Shown piece after piece: positions 24,721 to 37,800 of a stretch of DNA of 64,000 bases; within the stretch, counting starts at the first letter, position 1; every line of letters starts with the position of its first letter. Under the pieces are notes generated by a model, which was given only the letters and a program-made list of their open reading frames with translations, was not told the origin of the DNA and searched no databases. Origin of the DNA: Warburgia ugandensis (taxonomy: Eukaryota; Streptophyta; Magnoliopsida; Canellales; Canellaceae); assembly GCA_035236585.1 (NCBI GenBank), contig CP141126.1, forward strand, positions 9,933,001-9,997,000, read 5' to 3'. Both the position numbers and the translations under genes were made by a program.

Positions 24721-25519
24721 ACCCTTTGCATCCATGTCAACAAGGTTGGCGCACCTTAGGATGGGGTGAGAATAGAGGAAGAAGAATCGAAAAACCTTGC
24801 CCGAAATTTGTAGTGTAAAAAGAGAAAGTTTCGCGCTATTATATGTCGCTTTTTCAAGGTCCGATTTAAGTCGTCAAAATGTTGGAGCAAGAATTAATTT
24901 TGGTGTGGAGGGGTGGAAAAGAGAGAAGAAAATATACCTGTGTTAGGGGGTCACAGTTTCACGTGTGTTGAACTAGTGTGGTATTTGCGCAACTCCTTTA
25001 TAAAACACAAGTCAGCCTTTCAATCCCACTTTTACTTGTTAGGGCTACGTTTATTTACCCACTAAAGTAATGAGAGAACTAAAAAATGAGACTTACTAAA
25101 AAAAAACCTGTTATCCCTTACTTGAACTCAGTTGAGTTGTCTAAGTTACAAATAAGAAGCCAACTCATATTTTTATGTACTCACCCCTATCCACCTCCTC
25201 AATGGATAGCCAGGATTATTTCATGTAGTACATCAACGGTCCAGATCATCTTCTGGAACCCTCTTATTCTTTTTAGACTACTCTGTCATTCTCCTAAAAT
25301 ATTCTAGACTATTATAGAAGATCTAAGATATTTATAAGGAATTCTCTGGAAACTATGCCTTTTGGAATCATACCTTGTTCCACCTATTCATGAACACAGA
25401 TCTAAGTCCTTTAGACCACATGTATGAGTTGAGCATACCTTCCTTAGATCTTATAGGCCTTGCAAAGTAAGTTCATAAAATGTGGCATGGGATAGGGTTT
25501 GTAGACCAAAAAGAGAAGG

Positions 25520-26460
25520 GCTTGGAATTCACTCTTAGGAAAAAAATGGTGCTCGTCTAAACAAGTGGCTGTAGAGATACGCCAACAATCGTGATCTTCT
25601 ATGGAGAGCCCTTATTGATGCTAGATGTCATCGCAAACACATTTGATGGGTCGTAAAATTGCCAGGGATCCCGACTATGGCTGGATATATCCAAATTGCT
25701 AGATTTTTTTAAAGCACACCCTAGGCTTTATTTCTACAAGGCAGGTAAGGTGAAGTTCTGGACGGACTTTTGGGCGGTGGTCACGCTTTCAAGGCCGGCT
25801 TTTCCAAGGCTATTCAGGTGCTGCTAATAGATCAGATGTGTTTGTCAATGAATATTATACTAAAAACAATGAGGAGACCACCTGGTATGTCGCATTGCAT
25901 AGGTTATTGACAAGTTCAGAAGATGAACTCTCGCTCAGCTCATGGATAGACTTAAATCAGTCGTGATTAATGTAAAGGAATGACGATAAAACTATTTGGT
26001 TACCCAATTCAGATGGCAAAATTCTCTACCGGATTAGCATACAAACTCCTAAGGCCACAACAACCTACCTGGTCACTTGCTAATCTCATTTGGGATCCGG
26101 CCATAAGGCCAAAGATAGCGTTCCATGTCTGGGTTGTGGTTGGATAAAACGCCCACATTAGACAATCTTCAATCTAGAGGTCGGCAAGGACCGAGTAGAT
26201 GCTATATATGCATGAAAAATTCAGAACTCGGATCGTCTTTTTTATTATTCCCTTATACGCACCAGATTTGGGATTGAGTCATAGCTGATTCCTTTGAAAT
26301 TCTAATGATACAATGGCAATTTCCGAAGTCGAAGAAGAAGGGAAAGCTCCAGTGGAGAAGACTTTCTTTTATGGCAGTTACTTGGTGCTTGTGGAGTAGA
26401 AGAAGCAATATTTGTTTCAGAAATAAAAGTCTATCCACGCTGTAACTGATCATATCCTAA
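25520..26460 (+). mobile_element. L1-type LINE, C-terminal remnant with zf-RVT-like region
   Basis: Readings include 'LNKWLWRYANNRDLLWRALI' (rewritten with interruptions) and 'DKTPTLDNLQSRGRQGPSRC' followed by 'YICMKNSE' and 'PYTHQIWD'. This is the order of the zinc-binding domain found at the end of plant L1 reverse transcriptases. Stops and shifts are frequent, so it is dead. An Au SINE lies just beyond its 3' end. Confidence 0.8.
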
Positions 26461-26537
26461 GGTGGGTGACCAACTGGGCATCTATTCTTCCCGCTTAAGG
26501 GGTCATCCTGGGGTGATATATATTAGGAAATGGGAAG

Positions 26538-26745
26538 TAATTGTAACAAGCAATAAATGGCAGCTCCCGTACACAAAGCTCCTGTATATATGGGGTCTGG
26601 GGAAGGGGTGGACTACAAGGGTCAACAGTATGCAGTCTTATCTTGCATTTTGCAAGAAGTTGTTTTCATGCCTTGAACCCGTAACTTCAAGATTACACAA
26701 CGACAACTCTACCATTGTGCCTAGGCTCCTCTTCTAATTGTAACA
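26538..26745 (-). mobile_element. Au SINE with target-site duplication
   Basis: Reverse-strand body 26549-26734 ('cacaaagctcctg', 'aaggggtggactacaag', 'ccttgaacccgtaac', 'cctaggctcctc'). Flanks share 'taattgtaaca' (26538-26548 and 26735-26745). Nearly full length. Confidence 0.92.
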
Positions 26746-26749
26746 GAAG

Positions 26750-27960
26750 GTGAAACCCGAGTCTTGAGTCTTGGCTGGTGTGATAGGTGGAACTCTTGGA
26801 AATGCGCAACGAAACTTCATCTTTGATTACGCTGGCCCAATAGGAATCACAGATTCAAATGAAGATGAGTTGAAGTCGCTGTTACAGGGATTAAAATCTC
26901 GTCCGCAGTAAGGCTTTCTTCATTGAAGGTGGAAGGAGATTCATCCGACGTGATAGTGCGGATGCAAGGTTAGTGCACTCCTCCATGGAATTTTTGGCAA
27001 CTAGAGGATCAAATTAATTCTGCAGGAAACAGAGAATCAGGAGCATAAGTAAAGTAGCAATATTAGGATCTGGATTTAGCTTTTTCTAGTTTGGATTCCT
27101 AATTTGTTTTACCAGTAATAATAAAGAATTTTAACAGATTATTTGTAAATTTTGAGGTTAATCTCTTGAACTCAAATTTAGTTTGGTAAATTTGCATCTA
27201 ATCGGGATTAAACTGAGGCATTAAAAAGTCACGGCTTTTCCTCTCTTCTTTTGTTTTGTCCTTCTCATGGTAAAATCATACAATCATTTTCGCTAACTCA
27301 ATATAATTAGAGGCAACCAATCCTAAACACAAAATAAGTTGAAGGATCCCTAGTGAGGTGAGAGCGGGTCTGAATCATGCAGTGACAAGTTTTGAGTCTG
27401 CTCTACGGCTTTCTGAGTATTTATCTAACAATGTCACTGTTCAAAGAGAAAAAATAAAAAGGTTTAAGGATCATGTGCTCTTCCTTCTCATATATATATA
27501 TATATATATATAAAACTTAACTTTGTAACCAGGGGTAGAGTTAGGATTTAGAGCAAAAGGGAGGCAACAGAATAGAGTGCAAGGTTTGTACAGGCTTTGA
27601 TTGCCCTAAAAAAAGAACATATAACTATTTGTCCACAACGAGAGTTTCCTTTCAACCATCTCCAATAATAAAACAACACAATTCATAATAAACTCTTTCA
27701 TGCACCTGAACCAAAACAAAAGATACAATAACCCACCTAATGTTCTAGCACCCGAGGCAAAGAAAACAATTTAAAATTCTAACTTTGGACCTCTTTCTTA
27801 CGTCACAATTATTAGTAGATAATATATTTTTTTTGTTAAAAAAAAAGAGAGAAAAAAAGATATAAATAATACATCAATATTCAAAGTTTTAAATCACCTC
27901 ACCATCAATTTCTCATCTTAATAGTAAATGGAATAGTCATCGTGTGCACGTACACGCTCT
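26750..27960. other. Intergenic AT-rich DNA with an (AT)n run
   Basis: No supported gene. A pure AT dinucleotide run lies at about 27490-27512. The surrounding sequence is AT-rich and low in complexity. Confidence 0.5.
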
Positions 27961-27965
27961 TTAGC

Positions 27966-28165
27966 GTGAGAAGAAGTCCATTCTTTATTTTTATATAAAG
28001 AAGTCCATCAATTTTAGTTAATTATTTTATAGGCCTAAAACAAGTAGTTAGTATCATTTAAATGCATTGTTTTTATATTGAGTTACCTATTTAACTATGA
28101 ACAACCTAGATATACAAGAAAAAAAAAATCATGTATGAAAAAGCAAGACATGGACTTCTTCTCAC
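27966..28165. mobile_element. MITE candidate with 16-bp perfect terminal inverted repeats
   Basis: 'gtgagaagaagtccat' at 27966-27981 is the exact reverse complement of 28150-28165. The inverted similarity extends a few bases either side with mismatches. The 168-bp interior is very AT-rich, and a third 'aagaagtccat' word occurs just inside the left end. Size and structure fit a small non-autonomous DNA transposon. I cannot assign a superfamily because the target-site duplication is unclear (TTA/TAA-like ends are only suggestive). Confidence 0.65.
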
Positions 28166-29537
28166 TCTTAACAAAATAAGGCTTGCAAAAGTCATCTAGA
28201 CTAAGTCCCGATACGAGTAGATGCTCTCAAGCAGTTCTAAGAAGCATATACTATCTTTTCTTGGTGATTAGTTCTATAAATTGAAGTCATTCATCATGTT
28301 TGGAATGGATAAGATAGTCTTATATTTCTTTGAGTAAAAAATCACGGCCTTTCATTTCTATTTTATCATGCAAGCCCAAAATAATTGGCTAAGATTATGC
28401 AAATGCGATGATTTCTAATCCGTTACTTAAATAATGCATGTTGTATGTACTGAACACCTCAGATATTTGAAAATATGCTCCAGTGGTAGCTTCTACTTGA
28501 CACTTAAATAAGAGCATTTACCCCTGCATGGATTCATTTGATTTTCAACATTTATGGAGGTTAGGGGACCATTGCCCTCTTGATCCCTCCCTATTTCGGC
28601 CCATGCTTGTATAGTTTCTGAGTCTTTCATCCATACTTTAGATGGGCACTGGAGCTTTACATAGTGGGCCCCATCTGTGGATGATCTGGCCCACTTAGTT
28701 GATTTCTCCCGCGTGATATATCTGTTGCACGGCAGCCATGCCGGTTGGGCAGTTCTAGAATCATTCAAGTGCCATGATTTTGTGGACCAAATATTAAACG
28801 CCGGAGAAATAGTACAACGGGGCCGCATTAACCAAAGGGAGGCCCGTCATTGAACGGCCCCAAATGCTTTCATATCACTGTCCTCGACCGCGTGAAAAAT
28901 GGACTTTTGCACCTTGATCACTTATTCAAGCTGGGCATGATTTTCTCACCTGAACCCATCCGTCCTAGCCGTATGCGCAAGTGGTTAATGAGGATGGATG
29001 GATTACTACCTCACCTTTATGAGTCACTCAAGCTCCTAATGGGTTTCTAATGATCATTTATGTCCTAATCTCTCAAAATGACAAACAAGTGGTGGTCTTT
29101 CACATCAAATCTAGACCATGAATCAAAGGTCTCACGGTTTGAAAAGTATTTTCTGCTTGAAAAGACTTCACTATGGGTAAGGAGGACTTGCATCGGCAAT
29201 GAACATTGAACATGAAAGGCACTTACGTTCCCATCTTCTGACAGGAGGGTAGATGCACCCTTCCCATATAATCCTAGAGACCTGTAGCCGGAGTGCCGTC
29301 GGCAGCTCATCAGAGAAGAAGAGAGAGCCAAAGCACGCTTGTGTCATGATTGTCCTAAAACAGGCCCTCTTCAAGTTTCATGTTCTTGGCCTTATCTCAT
29401 CTCATGGGAACTTAATATGATGCATGCGCATTTGACTTAGAAAATAGGAGTAGACAGGAGTACGTTAAGGATTTCTCTTCTCAATGATCAAGCCATTCAT
29501 GTTATTGGCCAAGCAATTGATGAACCAACCGGAGAAT

Positions 29538-29609
29538 GGCCGTTTGACAAATTTCAGCCCTAGATCTTCAGTTTACAAGACTGATGCTCTACCACTCAGC
29601 TATAAGGGC
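29538..29609 (-). pseudogene. tRNA-Thr (UGU) relic
   Basis: The minus strand reads GCCCTTATAGCTGAGTGG then TAGAGC: an acceptor 5' side and D arm. Then comes a perfect 5-bp anticodon stem TCAGT/ACTGA around loop CTTGTAA, whose anticodon TGT specifies Thr. The T arm is damaged (no GGTTCGANNCC) and the 3' acceptor strand does not pair with the 5' strand. Hence it is read as a broken nuclear tRNA gene, not a working one. A truncated Au SINE abuts its 5' end. The anticodon stem differs from the plastid trnT-UGU that I remember. Confidence 0.6.
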
Positions 29610-29610
29610 A

Positions 29611-29744
29611 ATGGAAGGTACAGACCACAACGGTTTGTAGCACTCAGTCTTACATTACATTTTTGCAAGAGGCTATTTTCATGTCTTGAATTCATGACCT
29701 TAAGGTCACGTGACGACAACTTTACCATTAGGCCAAGGCTTCCC
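29611..29744 (-). mobile_element. Au SINE, 3' truncated, abutting a tRNA relic
   Basis: Reverse-strand parts 'acagaccacaac', 'gcaagaggctattttc', 'ttgaattcatgaccttaagg' and 'aggccaaggcttccc' are present; the 3' tail part is missing. No duplication seen. Confidence 0.85.
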
Positions 29745-29749
29745 TTCTA

Positions 29750-32700
29750 TTTGTTAAAATGAATGTCAAAAACACAAAAGCTTACACTGGTAGCCCAGGT
29801 GAGAGGCTCGTCTTGCGTCCCTCTGCTTACAAGGATTTAGTGCAAAGGATTACATTATATAAACTACTATAACGTTACCTTTGGCCGATGGATCAAAAAA
29901 CTTTGTTTCGTGCTAATCCTTAGTAACCGTTGTCCCGGTTTGTGTGAGTAATGATTTTGGGCTGACAAATGTCTAGCAACATAATTTGCAACCAGCCGAA
30001 ATACTCTTGGTTACAAGTTTGAGTCGTTGCGTTTTTCTCGATTAGGATTTGATTCACGAGTGTTTGCGAGTGATTCGCTCTGTAATTATTCACTTATAAT
30101 AAAAAAATTTAAAAATATAATAACTTTTGGAAGTTTTAAAAATTTTGTGCTTGAAGATGCACACAAATGTTTATTTATACCGTGAATCACAACATAGTTT
30201 CTCAAACGCAATTACATGCAGAGGCGTAAAAAAATGTCTCCTATCACAATTACGGAATAGGCGTGCTCTTTGGAAGATCTGTTATGTTTACCATACTTGT
30301 CCTCCCTTAGACGCCTACACACCAAAGATCACTACAATTGGATAATTTTAGCCTGAAAATCATTGTTGGTGATTCAATTCTTAAAACTAAAAAAATAAAT
30401 ATTGTAAAAAAATCACAAATCATTAAAAAAGGAAAAAGAATTCTCACAATCTTCATCCGATTGGTCGCTGACTTTTCACATTGTAATCTAAATAGGGTAT
30501 GTTCAACAAGATGAGTGACTTAGATCCAGGGAAGACATATGTCTACCACAGAGACACATTTTGTGCATCTTTCAATATCAAATGCTGTCCATAATAATCT
30601 TGGGATCCTGCCTAACTAGGCCTCGCCACTGAATGATCCGAAGGAACGGCTTACATTGCTAGAGACCAAAATTTGAGAGGTAAACGGATGCTTATCCCTT
30701 CATCTGATTTGTTGATTGAGGTAAGACCGCCCATGTTTGAAGGAGACCACATCTGCACTGCCTCTTTGATACCAGGACCAACTGGCTGTTAGTTGCCAAT
30801 AAGAAGAAGAAAAGTGTAGAGTAAAGAGACTGAGGGGCAGCAACACATTTGTGGGGTCCAATTCTGTCAAACCCACCTTATTAAGGAAACAGCGTGAGTA
30901 TTGAAAATTGACATCCCCCTTATTTATGTCGCAGAAACGGCATCTTTAATGTGAGCTCCATCTACTATTTGTGGCCATCACATGGGGAATACTGCTCCAA
31001 TTCAGGCATTAGAAAGCAATCACTTTTAATGCGCATTCGCACCGGCTTGTCCTCCCCTCGCGCACTTGCATGCCCGTTTTACTATTGTTTAGTGAGTCCA
31101 TTAGGCATTGTTGGTATTTTAACGTGCAATCGTACTGAAGAAATAGATGGCTTAGATTCTATGACATTTTCTCTCTTGAGTTTTGCAAGATTAGGGGGTT
31201 TATTTAATCCCATATGTTGAGCGTTTCTATTAAAATATATTCTACGATATTGTGGGATATGTATAATATGTTTTGTGACATATGTGATATGTGAGATATG
31301 TTCTATGATATTAACTTGCTTTTCTGTCGGCCTCTCCATTAGTTATCTATAGTGCAATTGTTCCGCTATTAGTGACTTGGTTGCTCTTAATATTTTTGGT
31401 GATATCTAAGATATAATAAAAATGCATCAACCAATTAGAATGCAATAATAATATTCCTTCACTTGCTAGAAAGAAGCCTTTACCTAGACATAAATCCTTT
31501 GATCTAAAATAGGCCTGGTATCTTGAATGATCACAGCCTTTGATCTATTAAGCCCATACTTCTTCTATGAAAATCAGTGGCACCAGAACCATGTGTGAAG
31601 GCCTCCTGATCTCCCACAAGATCAACCTATTCAGAGTTTTAGGACGTTTTATATATTGAAGTATTTGTAGGACCCACACTTTTGGTAATCTCAACCATTC
31701 ATTGCACACCATAGTCACCTAGTCATTAGAAGATAGAAGGTTGGATCACCCAAATCTGGTCCCCCATATACTTTTAGCGGCCAAAGTTGAACTTGAACCT
31801 TTTACCACATAAAATCTCCATTAATCAAAGAGCCTGTTGATATGATCTCCCACTTAATGTTTTTTGTTTATTAATCTCCCCAACTTTGCTGTTATTTTAT
31901 GTCAATTTTGACGGCAGAGATTAAAGTTACAAGAACAAAATCAAGGGGCTAGATCATAGTTAGACCAGTAGATGGAGATTGTGAGGAGGATGGATATGGG
32001 TCACTTGCATGCATTGACTAGAGTACGTAAAGATGGATGCACATTGAATGAATGTCATGGTATAAAGACACTCATTTCTTTTTTCTCTAAAAAAACATAG
32101 TTTGAAGTTTTTTTTTTATATAGAAATAATAAGAATTTACACTATAAAAAAAGATTGTTGTATAAACAATAAACATATTAGCTTTAATAATATTAAATAA
32201 ACCTGAGAGGATATCGTTGTCAAATAAGTTAAATATTTGAGATATGACATAATATTTTAGAAAAACCTAAGTAACATAGTTAAATAGAGTGTTTCAGATC
32301 GTCCTAAGAAATAGACAAAGGTGGGAGAACGATGGCTGATGGTAGACGTAGATGAATGCGCCACTTCATGTCGAGATCCTGAACAAATGCTTGACTCCAT
32401 GCCAAAGAAGTGGCCCGACACTTTACTCACTCCCGGTGCCCTAATAGGCTGTCTCCAGTTACCTGATAAAATGATCTTGTCGTTATCGGTAGAAAAGATC
32501 TTCCCGAGAACTTGTTTAAGGTGATAATGTAAACAGTCAAAGTCACGATGTCCACAATCACATGCTTGATACGCCGTGATAGTGAAAGGATAAGAGTAGG
32601 CCATGAATGATGGGTGGTAGTGCTGGGACCCACATTATATGTAATGCCCCGGTGGGACCCAGTAGCTAGCATAATCTTCATCTATGTATAAAGTTTTGAT

Positions 32701-33470
32701 ATTTTAATGGGACCCATTAATTGTATAATCACAATATAATTTGCTTGAAGACTTGTTTAATCCGTCTTGGGTAGCTTCTTGGGAATGGGAACAGCCTCTA
32801 GCAACTGGTCATATGAACATGGGAGTGCGGATATTATTTTCGATCTTATCTTTACTTCGCAAGTCTTCGGCTTCAAGCGTAAGAGAGAAGTTACGCCGTA
32901 GTCAGCAATAGACAAACAAAGAAATGGACTTAAAAAAAAGTCAGGAGACCATCACCTACTCTGTGACCAACCTTCAATGTCACATCTTCTCATTAGACCT
33001 TTCTTCTCGTCCTTTGCGACGACGAACCTACAGAGCATGGTGGCAGGTGGGAAACTACGTGGTAGCGGCCTACAAACTTGGGCAGGAGTCCAACGTCATA
33101 GCAGAGCACCAAAACCACGGAGCGCGGAGATTGAAAACTAGAAGAAAAGAGAGTTGTTACATAATACATGTGCTTATCTTAATAAAATAATAGTTGGGTA
33201 TACGTAGAACGACAACTGGGGGTTACTGGTTCAACTATCACTAACTTCGATCCATGCAGAGGCATTTGGCCAGTGGATTAACTCATCCAGTTATCATTTT
33301 TTGGACGGGTAAGCAGGCCATCCAGTTATCTATCAGCTAGCACGCACCAAGTTAAATGCAGGAGCCCATTCTCCGTCAACAGATAAAGGAAAGGCCATCC
33401 CCAAATACTACTGGAAAACAAAACCACAGCATAACGATGAAATTTGGGACCAAACATGAGGTAAGTTACA
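29750..33470. other. Intergenic DNA, no supported gene
   Basis: AT-rich, with scattered short open frames that do not resemble any family I know. The segment around 31240-31310 is built of imperfect 'gatatgtg' words. Around 32640 a 'taatgccccggtgggaccc' stretch resembles dispersed repeats of such genomes but is too short to classify. Confidence 0.5.
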
Positions 33471-33476
33471 TAAAAA

Positions 33477-33598
33477 GGGAAAGAGGTAGATAACAAAGGT
33501 TATATAGTACATAGTTTTACTTTGCATTTTTACTTATTTTCGTGGCTCAAACTTATGACCTCTATATCACATCACGACGACTCTATGGTTGCGACAGG
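33477..33598 (-). mobile_element. Diverged Au SINE fragment
   Basis: 'gggaaagaggtagataacaaagg', 'agttttactttgcattttt', 'ctcaaacttatgacctctatatcaca' and 'gacgactctatggttgc' follow the order of reverse-strand Au copies but with many changes. It is the oldest-looking copy in the window. Confidence 0.6.
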
Positions 33599-33599
33599 A

Positions 33600-34823
33600 A
33601 ATTTGCCCCAAAAGGTCCCAATTAACTCGTGCCTTGGAGAAGGAAGTTCCAGCCTCGTTAGCGTCCCGATTATGACTTAAAACAGCGGGATTAAGCAACA
33701 AAAAGCTCAATCCACATTCGTTGTTATGCAACCAACGCCATGGGCGAGCAGTTGAACCATTGGGGTGGTTCTAATCAATTGGCAAATGAAGTTAAGCCAG
33801 TAAGTGGGGTCTTCCGTGTAAAAGAATCCTACCGAGAGGCCACTGATAATAGGATGACGATGTTATCCCAGACAAGAACGGGCTTCTGTACATATGGGCC
33901 ACCTATGATCATATTGACCTGATGGGAAATCGTGACCGTTTGACCATGAGTTGGCACTGGGAGAGACAAATATGGTGGGAGATGGTGATATTGTGCGTTA
34001 TCATTGATCCATGGCTGTTTGGTTGCAAAGTCCACGCCGCCGTATGTGGATCTTGAAAATCACGAGCCAATGGACGGCCGTTCTTATGCGGTGGATGGGC
34101 ATATTTTCCACTTAAAAATCCTACTTCCCAAACTAACTCTAACCTTCCACGTACGACCTCATCCGTGTTTGAAGTCGCTGAAGAACAATCCAAAGTCTAA
34201 TAGTCGAATGATTGACATAATCTAATCTCCCCTCTTCCATAATAGACCGACACAGGGAACGGTTTGGACTTTTTCGACCACAAGACAACCAGGGGAGGCC
34301 GTTGTTGCCCGATTCGCCCATTTAGATAATTGAATTACGGTGCGACCCGGTTGCGGCTTGGCCGCGCATCCATGATTTAACCATGATGCGGGAGCCCATA
34401 TTGGAAATCCTACTTACTAGTTGTAACCTTGATTCCAATTTTGGTGCATGACTCGTCCACAGCACGATCTATCGCGTAAACGGTTAGGATCGTTGAATTG
34501 CGGTGGGGCCCATTCATTCACTATCAAGACACACCCCGGATGCTTTCCTTACTAATTCTAACCTACTGTCTACTATCTTACTTGTATCAACAATTCTGGA
34601 GTTTAATACTCAAATGCTTAACACAAGCAAACCAGTTGGATTTTGTGCTCACAAGATGAACGGTTTGGATCTTGCAACAAGCCACAAATAAATGGCAGTC
34701 GTCTCCCTCCCGTCGATTTCAACGGCGTCCTTTTGATTTCGATCAACACACGCACACTCCCTCCTCTCCTTATCAGTACTTGCACTACTTCACTAATCCT
34801 TTTCTTCACAAACACCCGAAAAC
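33600..34823 (+). other. Upstream region and leader of the bZIP gene
   Basis: No protein-coding gene supported. The last 100-150 bases before 34824 are C/T-rich ('ctccctcctctccttatc') as is typical of plant 5' leaders. No clear TATA box could be placed. Confidence 0.4.
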
Positions 34824-37800
34824 ATGGAAAGTCGCCTTGCCGACACGTCCTCCGGGAAACCATTTTTCGGCCAATACCCGGCCCGAAACGACATCGAACA
34901 GATGTCCGACACCCCGAAACGCGGTGCTCACCGTCGCGCTCAGTCGGAAACCTTCTTCCGGCTGCCTGACGATATCCTCTTTGATGTCGATGCCGATTTC
35001 GGCTTGCAGGACATCGATATTCCGGCGCTGACTCTGTCCGAAGGGAATGATTCTGCCGCAAACGGTGGTTTTCCGTCTCCCGTGGAGCCGGCCAAATCGG
35101 AGGAGTCTAACGGAACTATGGAGAAAGGGAAGATCGCCGGAAACAGCCATTGCAGGAGTATGTCGGTTGATGCGGCTTTCTTCGAGGGTTTAGGGTTTCA
35201 AACGCCGGGAAGTGGTGCTGGAGAGAGCGAGAAATCCGGGAGGAAGGGAATTCAGGAGAAGAGGATGCATCGGCATAGTAACTCGATGGATGGATCTTCG
35301 TCGTCGTTTGAAGCGGAATCGTCGAATGACTTTACAAAGAAGGCGATGGCAGCGGATAAGCTCGCCGAATTAGCTTTGATTGATCCCAAAAGAGCTAAAA
35401 GGTTCTGTTTTTTGTCTCCTGTGATCTTTGCAAAGAATTTGGTTTTTCCGTCTTTTGGTTAATTTGCTGGTTTTTCATAATATTTTAAAATCTTCGTTTG
35501 GATTCTTCGGCTGGTTGGGATTCGAGATGGGCATTTTGCCTGCATAGTTTGATTAACAGGTTGACTTGAAATTCCTTGTATTTCTGATTTTATTTCATTA
35601 TTATTTTTATTTTTATATGTTCTGGGGATTAGGCCTTGTTGGTGTTGATTAATTCAGCTTTCAAATGGTTGTATTTCTTCCAAATTGGGGTTGTGGAAAT
35701 TGGAGTTCTTGTCTGGTTAATTTGTTTTTTTCTCATGTTGTATCTTTTCTTTCGACCTTTCTCTTTTGGACTTTCAGAATTTCTTTCCTTTTCGACTCAT
35801 CACTTCTTGTCTGGTTACACTTAGCTTGTGCGGGGAATTTTTTATTATCAAGGCATAGCCTTCTTCCACTTTTAGCATTTCCTTTTCCCCTTTCTTTTCG
35901 TTTTATTTTTTCTGTTCTGGCATTTTTAAAGATTGGATTAATCTTTTTTTCTTCTGTATTTCTAATTTTGAGAAGCAAAATTTTGTTTAGGGTGTAGAGG
36001 AAGATGTTTGTGCTGTGTAGCAGTTTTTGATACATGATGTGTGAAATTAGGTGTTTGTTTTGCTTCCTATTTTAGGATTCTGGCGAATAGGCAATCAGCG
36101 GCGAGGTCGAAGGAGAGGAAGATAAGGTACACCAGCGAGCTGGAAAGGAAGGTACAGACGCTCCAGACAGAGGCAACGACTCTTTCTGCTCAGCTTACTT
36201 TGCTACAGGTATGAAGTTTGCGGTCATTTCATCAGTTTAGCTTGGTTTTTGCCAGTTGTACAGATCTGCAAGTGCTCATTTAGGGTTCCTTTTCTAGTCG
36301 ACTGTGTATAACTAATTTCTTTCTAGAAATACTTCTCTGTAGGCGAAATGATAAGGAATTGTATTTAGTTCTTCTATTTATGGTATTTGTGAAAGTTATT
36401 TGTTCACATGATAAGGTGATTGTTTATGATAACTGACTGTAAGATCCTTCTATGAAGAGCCTGTATAGTTTTAGTTGAGCTGTCTCTATTGGATGTCCGC
36501 CCGTCTTCCTCTATCTTAAATGCAGATGCCAGCATTGCTTTGAAAAAGTGGTTAGGAATGACTCAAGATTGGATTTGAGGGAACCATAAAAGTCATAGGT
36601 GGAAAAACTTTGATTGGGCTGTTGATTACAATAATAATATTAGACTTAGGACCGTTTGGTGATAGGAATTGTGAAAGATACCTCTTGGATGTGGGTATTG
36701 AAATTCTGTGGTGGACCTTTTTTTCTCCTTCACATAGAATTTTAGGCAAGAGACTCTTCTGTTTATGTCATTTGTTTTGTGAAGGAGTGTGGTACTTCAG
36801 AGTCCAAATCTGTGTATTGATGTGGTATATGATTTGTGTTGTTGTTATGTGACACCCCAGGTTTTATCAATCTGTTTCCCATATTTATACTCAAATAATA
36901 ATAATTTATTTATAGAAAATAGATGGGATTCCAAAACTTAAAACTCATCATTTAAAATTTGTCGCAACGTCAAGCAAATACCATTTAAGAAAACCCTGAG
37001 AGTCACTTCTCCTCAAAACCATACTGAAAAACAGAATGAAAAGTAACCATTTTGAGCATGCTCGCAAATTAAAACCACAATGAAATTTTGTAACTGCAAA
37101 GACACGTAATAGTGAAGTTCCAAAGCTCTAGGGTCTGTCCAAGATCACCACATCATCCATGAATAATTGCCTCCCCAGTGCGTGATGGTCCACGTGAAAC
37201 AGAGAGACTTGAGAGACAGGAGAGTGCGTTTTGAGCACTCTCTCTCTTCTCCTTACCTTATATCATTTTTTTTTCTTTTTCTTTTTAAATCAAAATGTTA
37301 CATGTTATGTCTCTTCGATTTCTCTTTAATCATGAACAATCACCACAGTTTATGTATTGCCTTCATACCTACAAGGGTCGTCACTCCGGGAATGAGTTAG
37401 GAAAAAATATAACCTAGGCTAGAGTTCATGTTTCGACTTGGAGAAAGTGAGGGAGGGAGGGATGGCTCACTGTGGCTCCCATCCCATGCAGCTTGTCTTG
37501 GGTGCTTTCAAAACAGCCATTAATTTTTTTATTTCTTCAATTGACTATGTTTCGTCAATCAAGTTATATATAATTAGAAGGAGAATAATGCCATCCTGTA
37601 TTTGGATCTTTTGATGCACATTCTTATATAGTCCACATCTTTCAGGGCTTATGAAATTGGTCCAACCACTTCCTTGTAGCTTGCTTTAATTTTTAAATGG
37701 CTTTCTTCAATTTTGTAGAAGTTGCTATGACCATATGCAGTATAAAAACCTGTGGACTACTCTGTAAGATACTTCTTCCTTAAACATCTCATGCAAAAAA

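Noticed and set aside
36849-37200. 'tgtgacacccc...' start reminiscent of a long terminal repeat
   Set aside because: No matching second end, primer site or internal coding region could be recognised; too little to name an LTR element.
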